From: Chloroflexaceae bacterium
Lineage (GTDB): Bacteria > Chloroflexota > Chloroflexia > Chloroflexales > Chloroflexaceae
NCBI GenBank assembly: GCA_025057155.1
Contig: JANWYD010000010.1
Location: 1-64,000, forward strand
Reading direction: 5' to 3'
DNA: 64,000 nucleotides
Part shown: piece by piece, positions 53,501-61,059 of the stretch
How the letters are laid out: the number at the start of each line of letters is the position of its first letter
How positions within the stretch are numbered: position 1 is the stretch's first letter
Notes under the pieces: generated by a model
The model's database searches: none
What the model saw: the letters and a program-made list of their open reading frames with translations, nothing else
What the model was told of the DNA's origin: nothing
Made by a program: the position numbers and the translations under genes

Positions 53501-54284
53501 AGGCGTTGGCCACGTCGAGGGTGGTAGGGAAGCTCTTCTCCAGTTGCCCATCGGGGCCAGGGCGGCTGAGGCGCATGCGCGCGAAGAGGGCCTGGGCGGT
53601 GGAATGTTCAGGCTGGCCCTGCAATTCATCCATGCGCCGGAACACGTTACGGATGCGCTCGCTTTCAATCGGGCCGGGGTAGATCAGGTTGACCCGCACG
53701 CCCCGCGCGCCCAGTTCCCGCGCCGCGACCTGCGTCAACGCGTTCAGAGCCGCTTTAGGCACGGCGTAGGCGGCGCGGCCATAGTACTCCGTGCGCGAGA
53801 AGATGGTCGAGATGTTAATAATGCTGGCTCCGGGCGGCAGATGCGCCGCCGCCGCGCGCATGAAGTTCCAGGCGATCCCCAGCACGTTGCCGATACTGTC
53901 CACCAGCGTCTCGCTGTCGCCCTCGCGCAGTTCGTCGCGCCGCAGCGGAATATCGGCCAGACGCTGCCGCGCTCCCTCGCTGCCAGCGTTGTTGACCAGC
54001 ACGTCAATTCTGCCATACCGCGCCACGACCTCGGCGATCCCCGCCCGTACCGCGGCGCTATCGCTGCCATCCAGCGCAATGGCGAAGAGCCGGGAGGGAT
54101 CAAGCCCGTACTCAGCCAGCAGCGCCTGGCGCTGCGTTTGCAGTTTCGGCTCGTCGCGCCCGCTGATGATCACGGTCGCCCCTTCTTCCAGGTAGCGCCG
54201 GGTGATCTCGGTGCCTATCGTGCCAGCGCCGCCGGTGATCAGGGCGATTTTGCCGGCAAGCCGGCCCGAACCTGTTACGCTCAT
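50535..54284 (-). CDS. mcr: Bifunctional malonyl-CoA reductase
   Basis: This 1249-residue NADPH enzyme reduces malonyl-CoA to malonate semialdehyde and on to 3-hydroxypropionate, a key step of the 3-hydroxypropionate bi-cycle. It has two short-chain dehydrogenase halves. The N-terminal half has TGGAGTIG (18-25), Ser159 and Tyr173-x3-Lys177, fitting semialdehyde reduction. The C-terminal half has GLHLGKVALITGGSAGIGG (near 585-605) and NRADYAVSKAGQRAMAEV, fitting the CoA-dependent step. Long stretches such as MLYLQRMPTEFDVAMATVYY and the C-terminus RYAGRIHRGRAITV agree with the Chloroflexus aurantiacus enzyme (1219 residues) as I remember it; the extra length lies mainly in a linker about 60% along the protein. 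An iron alcohol dehydrogenase gene lies 144 bp upstream. Confidence 0.97.
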   Translation of the reverse strand: MSVTGSGRLAGKIALITGGAGTIGTEITRRYLEEGATVIISGRDEPKLQTQRQALLAEYGLDPSRLFAIALDGSDSAAVRAGIAEVVARYGRIDVLVNNAGSEGARQRLADIPLRRDELREGDSETLVDSIGNVLGIAWNFMRAAAAHLPPGASIINISTIFSRTEYYGRAAYAVPKAALNALTQVAARELGARGVRVNLIYPGPIESERIRNVFRRMDELQGQPEHSTAQALFARMRLSRPGPDGQLEKSFPTTLDVANACVFLGSDEAAALNGEAIEVTNGMEVVEESRTTFTARPSLRAVDGSGRVILVCAGDQIEDAMALTGALRSCGADVVLGFRSQATIAQLEQILEESRRFAGANYTPPVALYLNPNEPESVREALTWMHDNTGGPHSAVILPATSASRGTSVCDAPDEAARAFLEEELAGLVALASQLSRHWQSVSVTPGGAAYPPRVIFLSNGDDRAGNVFSDILRAGVEQLVRIWRHEAEVDYQRAAPDVQARLLPPVWANQLVRYVNTEEEGLDFACAAIAQLLLSDRKISEVNLYLPEQIVAATGARRPSFGWAESLIGLHLGKVALITGGSAGIGGQVGRLLALSGARVMLAARDRAKLEQMRKSIVHELEEVGYNDASSRVQIYPDCDVAEEEQLVALVERTIAVFGQIDYLLNNAGIAGEEEMVLDMPLEGWRHTLNANLISNYSLIRKIAPLMKKQGSGYILNVSSYFGGEKYVAIAYPNRADYAVSKAGQRAMAEVMARFLGPEVQINALAPGPVEGDRLRGTGERPGLFMRRARLILENRRINDLYAALIETHRESGLPVVELLPYLSSNSVRALEGADVPARLRELARTIAKEGDPGASSSTYLMNRNIAEKLLTRLRTGGYLGVEQERLAAVGAGGESRTGARADMPGVTSLVEAVMNGAAPPEPFFARAQIEREARKVRDGIMSMLYLQRMPTEFDVAMATVYYLADRNVSGETFHPSGGLRYERTPTGGELFGQPPAERLARLVGATVYLIGEHLEEHLELLARAYLERHGVRQVVLITETEAGGKRLTDRLNDHAEAGRVGLIVAGSDLEGAMDRAMAQYGRPGPIVCTPFRDLPSVPLVGRADSDWSTVLSEQGFAELCEQQLTHHFRVARKASLIDGVALVLVTPETTANSSTEQFALANFVKTTMHAFTATIGVESERTVHRILVNQVDLTRQARAEEPRSDRERQQELERFVDAVLLTTAPLPPEEDTRYAGRIHRGRAITV

Positions 54285-54374
54285 GGTTGTGAACCCCTTG
54301 TATAGAGCGTCAGAATCCTGAAGTGAAAACCGGCCCTCAGTTGGGGAGAGCAGGGACTTCCCGGAAGTCGGGCT

Positions 54375-54398
54375 GAAGCATGGGCGCAGCCATGCTTC
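54375..54398 (-). terminator. Hairpin between alcohol dehydrogenase and mcr
   Basis: GAAGCATGG and CCATGCTTC form a 9-bp stem with a 6-nt loop in the 144-bp gap. It may tune read-through from the dehydrogenase gene into mcr. Confidence 0.4.
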
Positions 54399-54428
54399 GA
54401 CCTTGCCGGGCGAGCCCCTGCATATTGC

Positions 54429-55598
54429 CTACTCGTTGTCGTAGGCCAGCTGGTACAGTTCGATGATTTCCTGGCGCGTGGGCTTGCGCGGGTTGTTGGC
54501 CGGGCTGCCGCTGTCAATTGCCGCGTCGGCCATGGAGGGCGCCAGTTCCAGCAGCCGTTCCCGTTCGACGCCGAGTTGCCGCAACGAGGGGATCTTGATG
54601 TCCTTGACCAGCCGGCGGATCGCCGTCACGGCCCTGTCGGCGGCGGCCATCATCGAGAGGCCCTCGATAGGCTCTCCCATGGCCTTCGCCACGTGCGCAT
54701 AGCGCACCGGGTCGCCGATCAGGCTGAACTCGGTCACTACCGCCAGGAGGGCTGCATTCGACACGCCATGGGCGATGTGGAAGTGCGCGCCGATTGGCCG
54801 CGACATGCCGTGCACCAGGGCCACCGAGGAGTTGCTGAAGGCGATCCCTGCCTGCAAAGCGCCGAGCATCATCTTCTCGCGGGCCTCGATGTTGTTGCCG
54901 TTGGCCCAGGCCTGGCGGATGTTCTGGCTGATCAGCTCGATCGCCGAGAGGCAGAAGATGTCGGTCATCGGCTGGCGCTTCACCGATACGTAGGCTTCGA
55001 TCGCGTGCACTAGCGCGTCAACCCCGGTGGCGGCGGTCACCCCCGGCGGCGAGGAGACGGTGAGCATGGGGTCAACCACGGCGATGGTCGGCATCAGGTA
55101 GGGGCTGCCGATCAGCATCTTCACGTCGGTCTTCTGATCGGTGATAACCGTGTAGATAGTCGCCTCGCTGCCGGTGCCTGCAGTGGTAGGGATGGCCACC
55201 AGGGGCACGCCGGGCGCGGCGATCTTGCCAATACCCTTGTACTGCTCAATCGAGCCAGGATTGGTCACCAGCACCGCGATGGCCTTGCCCGTGTCAATCG
55301 GGCTGCCGCCGCCCACGGCCACCACGAAATCGCATCCCTCGGCGCGGTAGAGGTTCAGCCCTTCCTGCACGTACTCCACCACCGGCTCGGTGTTCACCCC
55401 CGTGTACGCCGCGCTGCCGATCCCGCTCTCCTTGAGCAGGGACTCCACTTTCGCCACCAGCCCCAGGCTAGCCATGATCCTGTCGGAGACGATGAGAGCC
55501 TTCTTCCAGCCGCGCTTCTGACACAGCGCGCCTACCTGCTCCAGGGCCTGTGAACCGACCACCATGTGCGCCGGCATGATGAACTCTCGCGGCTGCAT
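54429..55598 (-). CDS. Iron-containing alcohol dehydrogenase
   Basis: 389 residues of the group III Fe-ADH family (1,3-propanediol dehydrogenase-like). The NAD-binding motif GGGSPIDTGKAIAVL and the metal ligands in GVDALVHAIEAYVS (Asp, His) and HGMSRPIGAHFHIAHG (two His) are all present. Such enzymes reduce short aldehydes, including semialdehydes, or oxidise alcohols. The position directly upstream of mcr on the same strand raises a possible role with malonate semialdehyde or 3-hydroxypropionate; this is inference. The ATG at 55598 follows GAGGAGG. Confidence 0.92.
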   Translation of the reverse strand: MQPREFIMPAHMVVGSQALEQVGALCQKRGWKKALIVSDRIMASLGLVAKVESLLKESGIGSAAYTGVNTEPVVEYVQEGLNLYRAEGCDFVVAVGGGSPIDTGKAIAVLVTNPGSIEQYKGIGKIAAPGVPLVAIPTTAGTGSEATIYTVITDQKTDVKMLIGSPYLMPTIAVVDPMLTVSSPPGVTAATGVDALVHAIEAYVSVKRQPMTDIFCLSAIELISQNIRQAWANGNNIEAREKMMLGALQAGIAFSNSSVALVHGMSRPIGAHFHIAHGVSNAALLAVVTEFSLIGDPVRYAHVAKAMGEPIEGLSMMAAADRAVTAIRRLVKDIKIPSLRQLGVERERLLELAPSMADAAIDSGSPANNPRKPTRQEIIELYQLAYDNE

Positions 55599-55770
55599 GC
55601 ACGAACCTCCTCGTTCTGGGCCTGCTACGTGGCCGGACTGTGCTCCCGGCGCCGGGGCCCGGATCGTGAAAAGGGGAACGGACTCCTATGACGCATTGTA
55701 TCATAGGGGTCACCGTCTGTCCGGGTAGGATCACTTGCCGGTTTCGGGCTACCCGGCACGGACGGGACGA

Positions 55771-57315
55771 TCAGGGCATATACACGTAACCCTGCATCCT
55801 GGCCTGGTAGGTGACCTGCCCGTTTTTGCGCGCCACCACCTGCGGCTCGCCGATGGGCGTAGGCGGGGCATTAGGGTTAAGACGGGCATTTGGGCCGAAC
55901 GCGACCCTGGCCCGCTCCTCGAAGGCGCTAATCAGTTCGGCGCGCACGTCGGCAGGGCCGGCGCTCTCAGGCACAGTCACTTCGAGGTCAAAGGTCGCCA
56001 GACGGGGAATAGCCGGCACGCCGGTTGGGGTAGTGTCGGGCTGCGTGGTGGGAAATGGACTCAGCAGTGGCGCAACGTAAGGCTCGGCCCACGCCGGCCG
56101 CTGGGTGTAGACATACGCGCCCAGGGCCGCCGCGCCTGCCAGAGCCAGAGCGAGGAACGTCGTTGCCAGCCGCGCGAAGGGGTTGCGCTGCGGCCGTGCC
56201 GCTGGCGCAATGGGCGAAGGGGGAGGAGGGATGGCCGCTGCGGGTGCGGGTGGAGGCTTGACTGCAGGTGGCGCCGGTTGCGAGGTGACCACGGGCGGCG
56301 GGGCCGTCCGGTCTGCTGCCGAGGCTGAGAGGAGCACCGTTGGCCGGGCCACGCGCACCTGGGGAGGAAGGGCCTCGCCCTGCGGGTTAAGGGCGGCGCG
56401 AAACTCGGCGATGGTGGCGAAGCGGTCGTCGGCCTTGAATTGCAGCGCGCGCACGAGGGCGTCATTGGTGCGCTGCGAAATTGACGGGACCAGGTCCCGC
56501 GCTGGCGGGAACGAAAAGGGCTTCTCTTCCGTCGGGTCGCGCCCCGTCAGCAAATGATGCAGCGTGGCGCCCAGGGCATACACATCCGACTGCGGTGTGG
56601 CCAGACCCTGGTACTGTTCGGGCGGGGCGTAGCCGGGGGTGCCTATCTGCGTGCCGCGCTCGGCAGGGTTGAAGAGCTTGGCGATGCCGAAATCTACCAC
56701 CTTCACCCCGCCATCGTGATCGATCATCACGTTCGAGGGCTTCATGTCGCGGTAGATTACGCCCCGCGCGTGGAGATGCTCGAGCACGTCGCAGATCTGG
56801 TCGGCCCAGGCCAGCGCCCGGGCCTCGGGAATGCGCTGCTCACGCTCGATAATCTGCTCCAGATCCTCGCCGCGCACAAAGTCCATCGTTAGATAGTGCC
56901 GGCCTTCGTCGGTGAAGTGACTGTAAACCCGCGGCACGGCGGGATGGTTGAGGTTCTGCAGGACCTCGGCTTCAGCGTTGAAGCGGGCCACCGCCTCGGC
57001 CTGCTCCCTGGGGTCGTCCATGCGATCAAGCATCATCTTGATCGCATACACATGGCCGTGCTGGTCCACCCCTTCATAGACCGCGCCCTGGCCGCCCTTT
57101 TTGATCACGCGGGTGATGCGGTAGCGCCGGGGATCGTTGCTCGCGCCGTCGTTATTAAGCACCACATCCCGGCCGCAATGTTGGCAGAACCGGGCGTGGG
57201 GCAGGTTTGCTTTGAGGCAGAAGGGGCAAAGGATCTGGGTTACCTCGGCCATAGCGCTCCGTGGGGCGCCGGTGCGGGCGGCGGCTTCCCCGGCCAGACG
57301 GATGTTTGGCGCCAT
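55771..57315 (-). CDS. Zinc-ribbon Ser/Thr protein kinase with membrane anchor
   Basis: 514 residues. The N-terminus has a zinc ribbon (CPFC...CQHCGRD). A Hanks-type kinase follows with IKKGGQGAVYEG, the Lys in YAIKMM, the catalytic loop GVIYRDMKPSNVMID and DFGIAKLF. A Pro/Ala-rich linker, one membrane helix (FLALALAGAAALGAYVY) and a small extracellular beta domain (ATFDLEVTVPESAGPADVRA) end the protein. The catalytic HRD motif reads YRD, a known variant that keeps the Asp. It probably senses an external signal and phosphorylates cytoplasmic targets. The start at 57315 has GGAGG; MAEVTQ at 57252 is an alternative. Confidence 0.88.
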   Translation of the reverse strand: MAPNIRLAGEAAARTGAPRSAMAEVTQILCPFCLKANLPHARFCQHCGRDVVLNNDGASNDPRRYRITRVIKKGGQGAVYEGVDQHGHVYAIKMMLDRMDDPREQAEAVARFNAEAEVLQNLNHPAVPRVYSHFTDEGRHYLTMDFVRGEDLEQIIEREQRIPEARALAWADQICDVLEHLHARGVIYRDMKPSNVMIDHDGGVKVVDFGIAKLFNPAERGTQIGTPGYAPPEQYQGLATPQSDVYALGATLHHLLTGRDPTEEKPFSFPPARDLVPSISQRTNDALVRALQFKADDRFATIAEFRAALNPQGEALPPQVRVARPTVLLSASAADRTAPPPVVTSQPAPPAVKPPPAPAAAIPPPPSPIAPAARPQRNPFARLATTFLALALAGAAALGAYVYTQRPAWAEPYVAPLLSPFPTTQPDTTPTGVPAIPRLATFDLEVTVPESAGPADVRAELISAFEERARVAFGPNARLNPNAPPTPIGEPQVVARKNGQVTYQARMQGYVYMP

Positions 57316-57415
57316 CTCTGCCTCCAGCGTAGCACAGGGGCCGCTCGTGAGCAACTCTCACGCGGCCCCGTCCCGGTTCCGATTCAGGGACGCCCGCAAA
57401 GGCGATTTTGTTGCA

Positions 57416-58828
57416 TCAACGCCAGTCTCTGGCCCGGTAGCCCAGCCATCCCAGGGCGGCCACATCATCGCGCCAGTGGGGGCGCACCTTCACCCACAGG
57501 TCGAGGTACACCGGCCCGCCGATCAGCCGCTCAATCTCCTGACGCGCGGCGCTGCCGATCTTCTTCAACATCGCGCCCCCGGCTCCGATGATGATCCGCT
57601 TCTGGCCCTCCCGCTCGACATTAATGGTCATGCGGATGTACGTGACCCCTTCCCGTGGCTCCCATTCTTCCACTTCAATCGCCACGGCGTGGGGCACCTC
57701 CTGCTGGGTGTAGTAGAGCACCTTCTCGCGCACAAACTCCGCCGCCAGGTGCTGCTCGCTCTGATCGGTCAGTTGATCGGGCGGGTAGAGCAGCGGGCCT
57801 TCGGGCAGCCGCGCGACGATCTCTTCCAGCAGGGCGGCGAGGCCCAGCCCTTTGAGGGCCGAGATGGCAATTTCCTGTTCCCAGGGGCCGAGGCTGCGGT
57901 AATCTTCCAGGTAGGTGCGCTGGCCGCGGGGCTTCAGGTCAACCTTGTTGAGGATCAGCAGTTTGCGCCCGCGCGCCCGTTGCACCTGCCGCGCAATGCG
58001 CCGGTCGAGCTGGCTTGGCGGCTGACTGATGTCAACCATGAAGCCGATCACATCGGCGTTGGGCAGGGTCCGCTCCGCCAGGTTCACCATCAGCCGCCCC
58101 AGGGCATGGCTCGGCTGATGGATGCCCGGAGTATCCACGAAGATGATCTGCGCCCCCGGTCGGGTGAGGATGCCCCGCACTGGCACGCGGGTGGTCTGGG
58201 GGCGAGGCGAGACGATGGCCACTTTCTGCCCCAGGAGGGCGTTGAGCAGGGTGCTCTTGCCGACGTTGGGCTTGCCCACCAGCGCCACGAAGCCCGAGCG
58301 GGTGACTGGCGGCGGCGCTTCGCCCGCGGCCGCTTCCGGTGGAGCGACGGCCACCGTTTCGGTTGCAGGGACCTGGGACGGCGGAAGGGTGAAAACCACC
58401 GGCCCTTCGCCGCCCGCGGGCGCCTCTTCAAGGGGCAACATCAGGGGCGCGAGGCGTTCCAGGGCCGCGGGCGTTCGCAGCTCGGCGGGGAGGGTCAGTT
58501 CCACCCCCAGCACCGTCTCATCGCCGTCGAGGTCGAGGATGGCCGTCTCCGGCAACGGCAGCACCCGCGCCGGTTCCTCCTCGACGACCCGCAGCGTGAG
58601 CTGGCCGGTGTTCGTGTCCAGGCGCTCATACTCGCCATCGAGGGCCAGTTCGAGCTGCCCGAGGGCGATCTCGTCGTCGAGATCGAGGCGCAGCCCGATA
58701 ATCCGCTCCTGGGCGTCGAGCAGCAGCGCGGCAGGGTACTCCAGCACCCCGACGGCCTGCCCCTCCTCCAGTTCGGTAAAGTAGACGTACAGCGACCCGG
58801 CCTCCGGGTCATACGAAAATTGCAGCAT
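57416..58828 (-). CDS. era: GTPase Era with N-terminal DUF2283-like domain
   Basis: The C-terminal 300 residues are Era: G1 GKPNVGKSTL, G3 DTPG, G4 NKVDLK and the KH domain with EREGQKRIIIGAGGAMLKKI. Era binds 16S rRNA and assists 30S assembly. The first 170 residues are extra: two small beta units (FSYDPEAGSLYVYFTELEEG, then RLDLDDEIALGQLELALDG) resembling DUF2283, followed by a Pro/Ala linker. The total of 470 residues is far above the usual 300. The fusion may be lineage-specific. The gene precedes no obvious partner; kinase downstream, minE upstream. Confidence 0.93.
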   Translation of the reverse strand: MLQFSYDPEAGSLYVYFTELEEGQAVGVLEYPAALLLDAQERIIGLRLDLDDEIALGQLELALDGEYERLDTNTGQLTLRVVEEEPARVLPLPETAILDLDGDETVLGVELTLPAELRTPAALERLAPLMLPLEEAPAGGEGPVVFTLPPSQVPATETVAVAPPEAAAGEAPPPVTRSGFVALVGKPNVGKSTLLNALLGQKVAIVSPRPQTTRVPVRGILTRPGAQIIFVDTPGIHQPSHALGRLMVNLAERTLPNADVIGFMVDISQPPSQLDRRIARQVQRARGRKLLILNKVDLKPRGQRTYLEDYRSLGPWEQEIAISALKGLGLAALLEEIVARLPEGPLLYPPDQLTDQSEQHLAAEFVREKVLYYTQQEVPHAVAIEVEEWEPREGVTYIRMTINVEREGQKRIIIGAGGAMLKKIGSAARQEIERLIGGPVYLDLWVKVRPHWRDDVAALGWLGYRARDWR

Positions 58829-58854
58829 AACCTGGCTCGTTCACCCCGAAGAAT

Positions 58855-58980
58855 GATTTTGGATTTTGGATTTGGGATTGTGGATTTGGAGTTTTGAGGT
58901 TACGTGCGGGCATTAGCACAACATCAAGCGCCTTCAACTTCCCCCATCCCAATCCATAATCCAAAATCTAAAATCCAAAA
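58855..58980. repeat. Heptamer-type repeats flanking the era-minE gap
   Basis: ATTTTGGATTTTGGATTTGGG (minus-sense units) at 58855 and AATCCAAAATCTAAAATCC units at 58952-58980 face each other as a large inverted pair around 75 bp. Confidence 0.65.
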
Positions 58981-58985
58981 TCCTC

Positions 58986-59255
58986 TTACCCCACATCCGG
59001 TTGTCCGCGCTTGAGTGGAATATCGGCCTTGAGGTAGTCGGTGGCCTCGCCGCGGAGGATCTTCACCTCGATCTGCTCGGCATCAACGGGTGGGAGATAG
59101 CGGGAGAGCACCTCGGCAATCTCCACCTTCATGCGCTCAAGCGTTTCCGGCGTGAGCTTATAGCGGTCGTCCACCAGCACCATCATGAGGCGCTGCTTGG
59201 CCAGCGAAGCGCTGCGGTCGCGACGACCCCCAAACAGATTCTCGAAGAAGCCCAT
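58986..59255 (-). CDS. minE: Cell division topological specificity factor MinE
   Basis: 89 residues. The N-terminal amphipathic start MGFFENLFGG and the MinD-contact helix ASLAKQRLMMVLVDDRYKL are typical; the C-terminal dimer domain follows with LERMKVEIAEVLSRYL and QIEVKILRG. MinE drives MinCD oscillation or release from the membrane and so places the septum. It starts 14 bp after minD (AAAGGAG site) and is the last gene of minC-minD-minE. Confidence 0.95.
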   Translation of the reverse strand: MGFFENLFGGRRDRSASLAKQRLMMVLVDDRYKLTPETLERMKVEIAEVLSRYLPPVDAEQIEVKILRGEATDYLKADIPLKRGQPDVG

Positions 59256-59269
59256 GGTCGCTCCTTTCC

Positions 59270-60070
59270 TCAGGAACGGCGGCGCCCAAAGATGCCGAAG
59301 AAGCGTTCCAGCATCCCCTGCTGCTCCTGGAGCGCGGGGAAGGGCACCTCTTCGCCGCGCAGCCGTCGGGCGACGTCGAGAAACGCGCGACCGGCCGGCG
59401 ATTGATGGTCATATACCGCAGCTTCGCCACGGTTGGTTGACGTAACAATGGTTTCGTCGTCGGGAACGATGCCGATCAGCGTAATCGCCAGCAATTCGAG
59501 CACGTCCTCCACCGAGAGCATTTCGCCGCGGTTGACCAGGCGCGGCTTGATCCGGTTCACTACCAGGCTCGGCGGCCCCTTCTCGGCGGCCTCGACCAGC
59601 CCGATGATCCGGTCAGCGTCGCGCACCGCCGAAACTTCGGGAGTGGTGACGATGATCACCTCGTCGGCGCCGGCGATGGCGTTGCGAAAGCCATTTTCGA
59701 TCCCGGCGGGGCTGTCAATCAGCACAAAGTCGAACTCGCGCCGCAACTGTTCGGTCAGTTCAACCATCTGCTCCCGGCTCACCGCGTCTTTGTCGCGGGT
59801 CTGGGCGGCGGGCAGCAGACACAGTTCGGGCAGGCGCTTGTCTCTAATCAATGCCTGGCGCAGGCGGGCCCGGCCCTCAACGACGTCCACCAGGTCGTAG
59901 ACGATCCGGTTTTCCAGGCCCATCACCACGTCCAGGTTCCTCAGCCCGATATCGGCGTCAACCACCGCCACCCGCCCGCCTTGCAGGGCCAGCGCCGTGC
60001 CGAGGTTCGCGGTGGTGGTCGTTTTACCGACGCCACCCTTGCCTGAGGTTATCGTGATCACCCGCCCCAT
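59270..60070 (-). CDS. minD: Septum site-determining ATPase MinD
   Basis: 266 residues. A deviant Walker A motif SGKGGVGKTTTTANLG, VVDADIGLRNLDVVMGLENR, FVLIDSPAGIENGF and a C-terminal amphipathic helix (MLERFFGIFGRRR) for membrane binding are all present. MinD recruits MinC to block FtsZ assembly away from mid-cell. I chose the ATG at 60070 (GGAGA site), which directly begins the conserved MGRVITITSGK; upstream in-frame starts would overlap minC. Confidence 0.96.
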   Translation of the reverse strand: MGRVITITSGKGGVGKTTTTANLGTALALQGGRVAVVDADIGLRNLDVVMGLENRIVYDLVDVVEGRARLRQALIRDKRLPELCLLPAAQTRDKDAVSREQMVELTEQLRREFDFVLIDSPAGIENGFRNAIAGADEVIIVTTPEVSAVRDADRIIGLVEAAEKGPPSLVVNRIKPRLVNRGEMLSVEDVLELLAITLIGIVPDDETIVTSTNRGEAAVYDHQSPAGRAFLDVARRLRGEEVPFPALQEQQGMLERFFGIFGRRRS

Positions 60071-60102
60071 ATGCTCTCCGTTGGACCGCTGCATACTGGT
60101 TC

Positions 60103-60783
60103 CTACCGCTTCAAGGCCTCCCACGGCGCGACCACTATCTGTCCGTCCTCAATACGCGCAATCTCCGGGCTGCGTGGCGCTTCGCGCGACCCGGCGGCGA
60201 TCTGATCGGCAATCCGCAGTTGGGTGGGCGCCAGTTCAATGGCGCAGACCAGCGCCCCGGCGTTGCCGAGGGCGCCGGCATGCACGAAGCCGCGCAGCCG
60301 GCCCCACACGACTACACTGCCCCCGGCGATGATCTCCCCGCCGGGGTTCACGTCGCCGATCAGGGTCACGTGGCCGCTGTGGCGCACCACCTGGCCCGAA
60401 CGCACCGTGCGTACCAGAAACAGCGCCTCGCTTTCGACGCCGCCTGTGGGGCCTGGCGTCGCGCCGGGCGGCTCGGCGTAGCGGGGGAGGGGACGGGCGG
60501 TCAACCCGGCGGCGCGAGCGGCATTGCGGCTCTCGCGCGCCCGCGCCGCCAGCGCGTCGGCCTGTACGCCGTGCTGCTGCATCAGTTCCAGCATCGCCGC
60601 GAGTTGCTCCGCGCTCAGCGCCCGATCACCGACGTCAATCGTCAGCCGCGCGCCGCTGAAGAAACTCTGATGCTGCGCTAGCTGCCGCTCAAGCTGCGCG
60701 AGCAGCGTGCTCCAATCCGCGCTGTCGTCAAGCCGGACTTGCAGACCATCGCGTCCACCTTTGATGTTGATCAGATCGCTCAT
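60103..60783 (-). CDS. minC: Septum site-determining protein MinC
   Basis: 226 residues. The N-terminal FtsZ-inhibiting domain is divergent (VRLDDSADWSTLLAQLERQL). The C-terminal beta-helix that binds MinD is clear: TVRSGQVVRHSGHVTLIGDV, NPGGEIIAGGSVVVWGRLRG and FVHAGALGNAGALVCAIELA. It lies first in the min operon, downstream of mrdA. ATG 60783 starts the conserved part. A minus-strand TATAAT (60820-60825) is 37 bp upstream, so min genes may have their own promoter. Confidence 0.94.
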   Translation of the reverse strand: MSDLINIKGGRDGLQVRLDDSADWSTLLAQLERQLAQHQSFFSGARLTIDVGDRALSAEQLAAMLELMQQHGVQADALAARARESRNAARAAGLTARPLPRYAEPPGATPGPTGGVESEALFLVRTVRSGQVVRHSGHVTLIGDVNPGGEIIAGGSVVVWGRLRGFVHAGALGNAGALVCAIELAPTQLRIADQIAAGSREAPRSPEIARIEDGQIVVAPWEALKR

Positions 60784-60819
60784 GCGCCTTTGCTTGATTT
60801 GAACGCGAACTGTTCGAGA

Positions 60820-60825
60820 ATTATA
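60820..60825 (-). promoter_or_regulatory. -10 box (TATAAT) upstream of minC
   Basis: Perfect minus-strand TATAAT 37 bp before the minC start; no good -35 box at 17 bp. Confidence 0.4.
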
Positions 60826-60973
60826 GCACAGGGCGCTGCCGCACGGGACCTCAACCGGGTGCAAACCCGGATTGATGCAAAGTGGTTGGGGCGACTCCCG
60901 GACCCTCCGCCGGGGCCGCGCGCCGGCCCCGCACCCCGCCGCCGGAGGCGGACATGGCGCCGGACCCGGATTC

Positions 60974-61047
60974 AAACCTGTCAGGTATAAGCAAGGCAGG
61001 GCGCCGATAGCCGAGTGCTCACCGCAATTGCCCCGCCTGACAGGTTT
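60974..61047. repeat. 12-bp inverted repeat after mrdA
   Basis: AAACCTGTCAGG (60974-60985) and its exact inverse (61036-61047) enclose 50 bp, just past the mrdA stop. On the minus strand it could form a large stem-loop between mrdA and minC. Confidence 0.5.
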
Positions 61048-61059
61048 TTCGATCCTGGG

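Noticed and set aside
60808-60818. CGAACTGTTCG upstream of minC as a LexA box
   Set aside because: The arms are separated by one base, not four, so it does not match GAAC-N4-GTTC.
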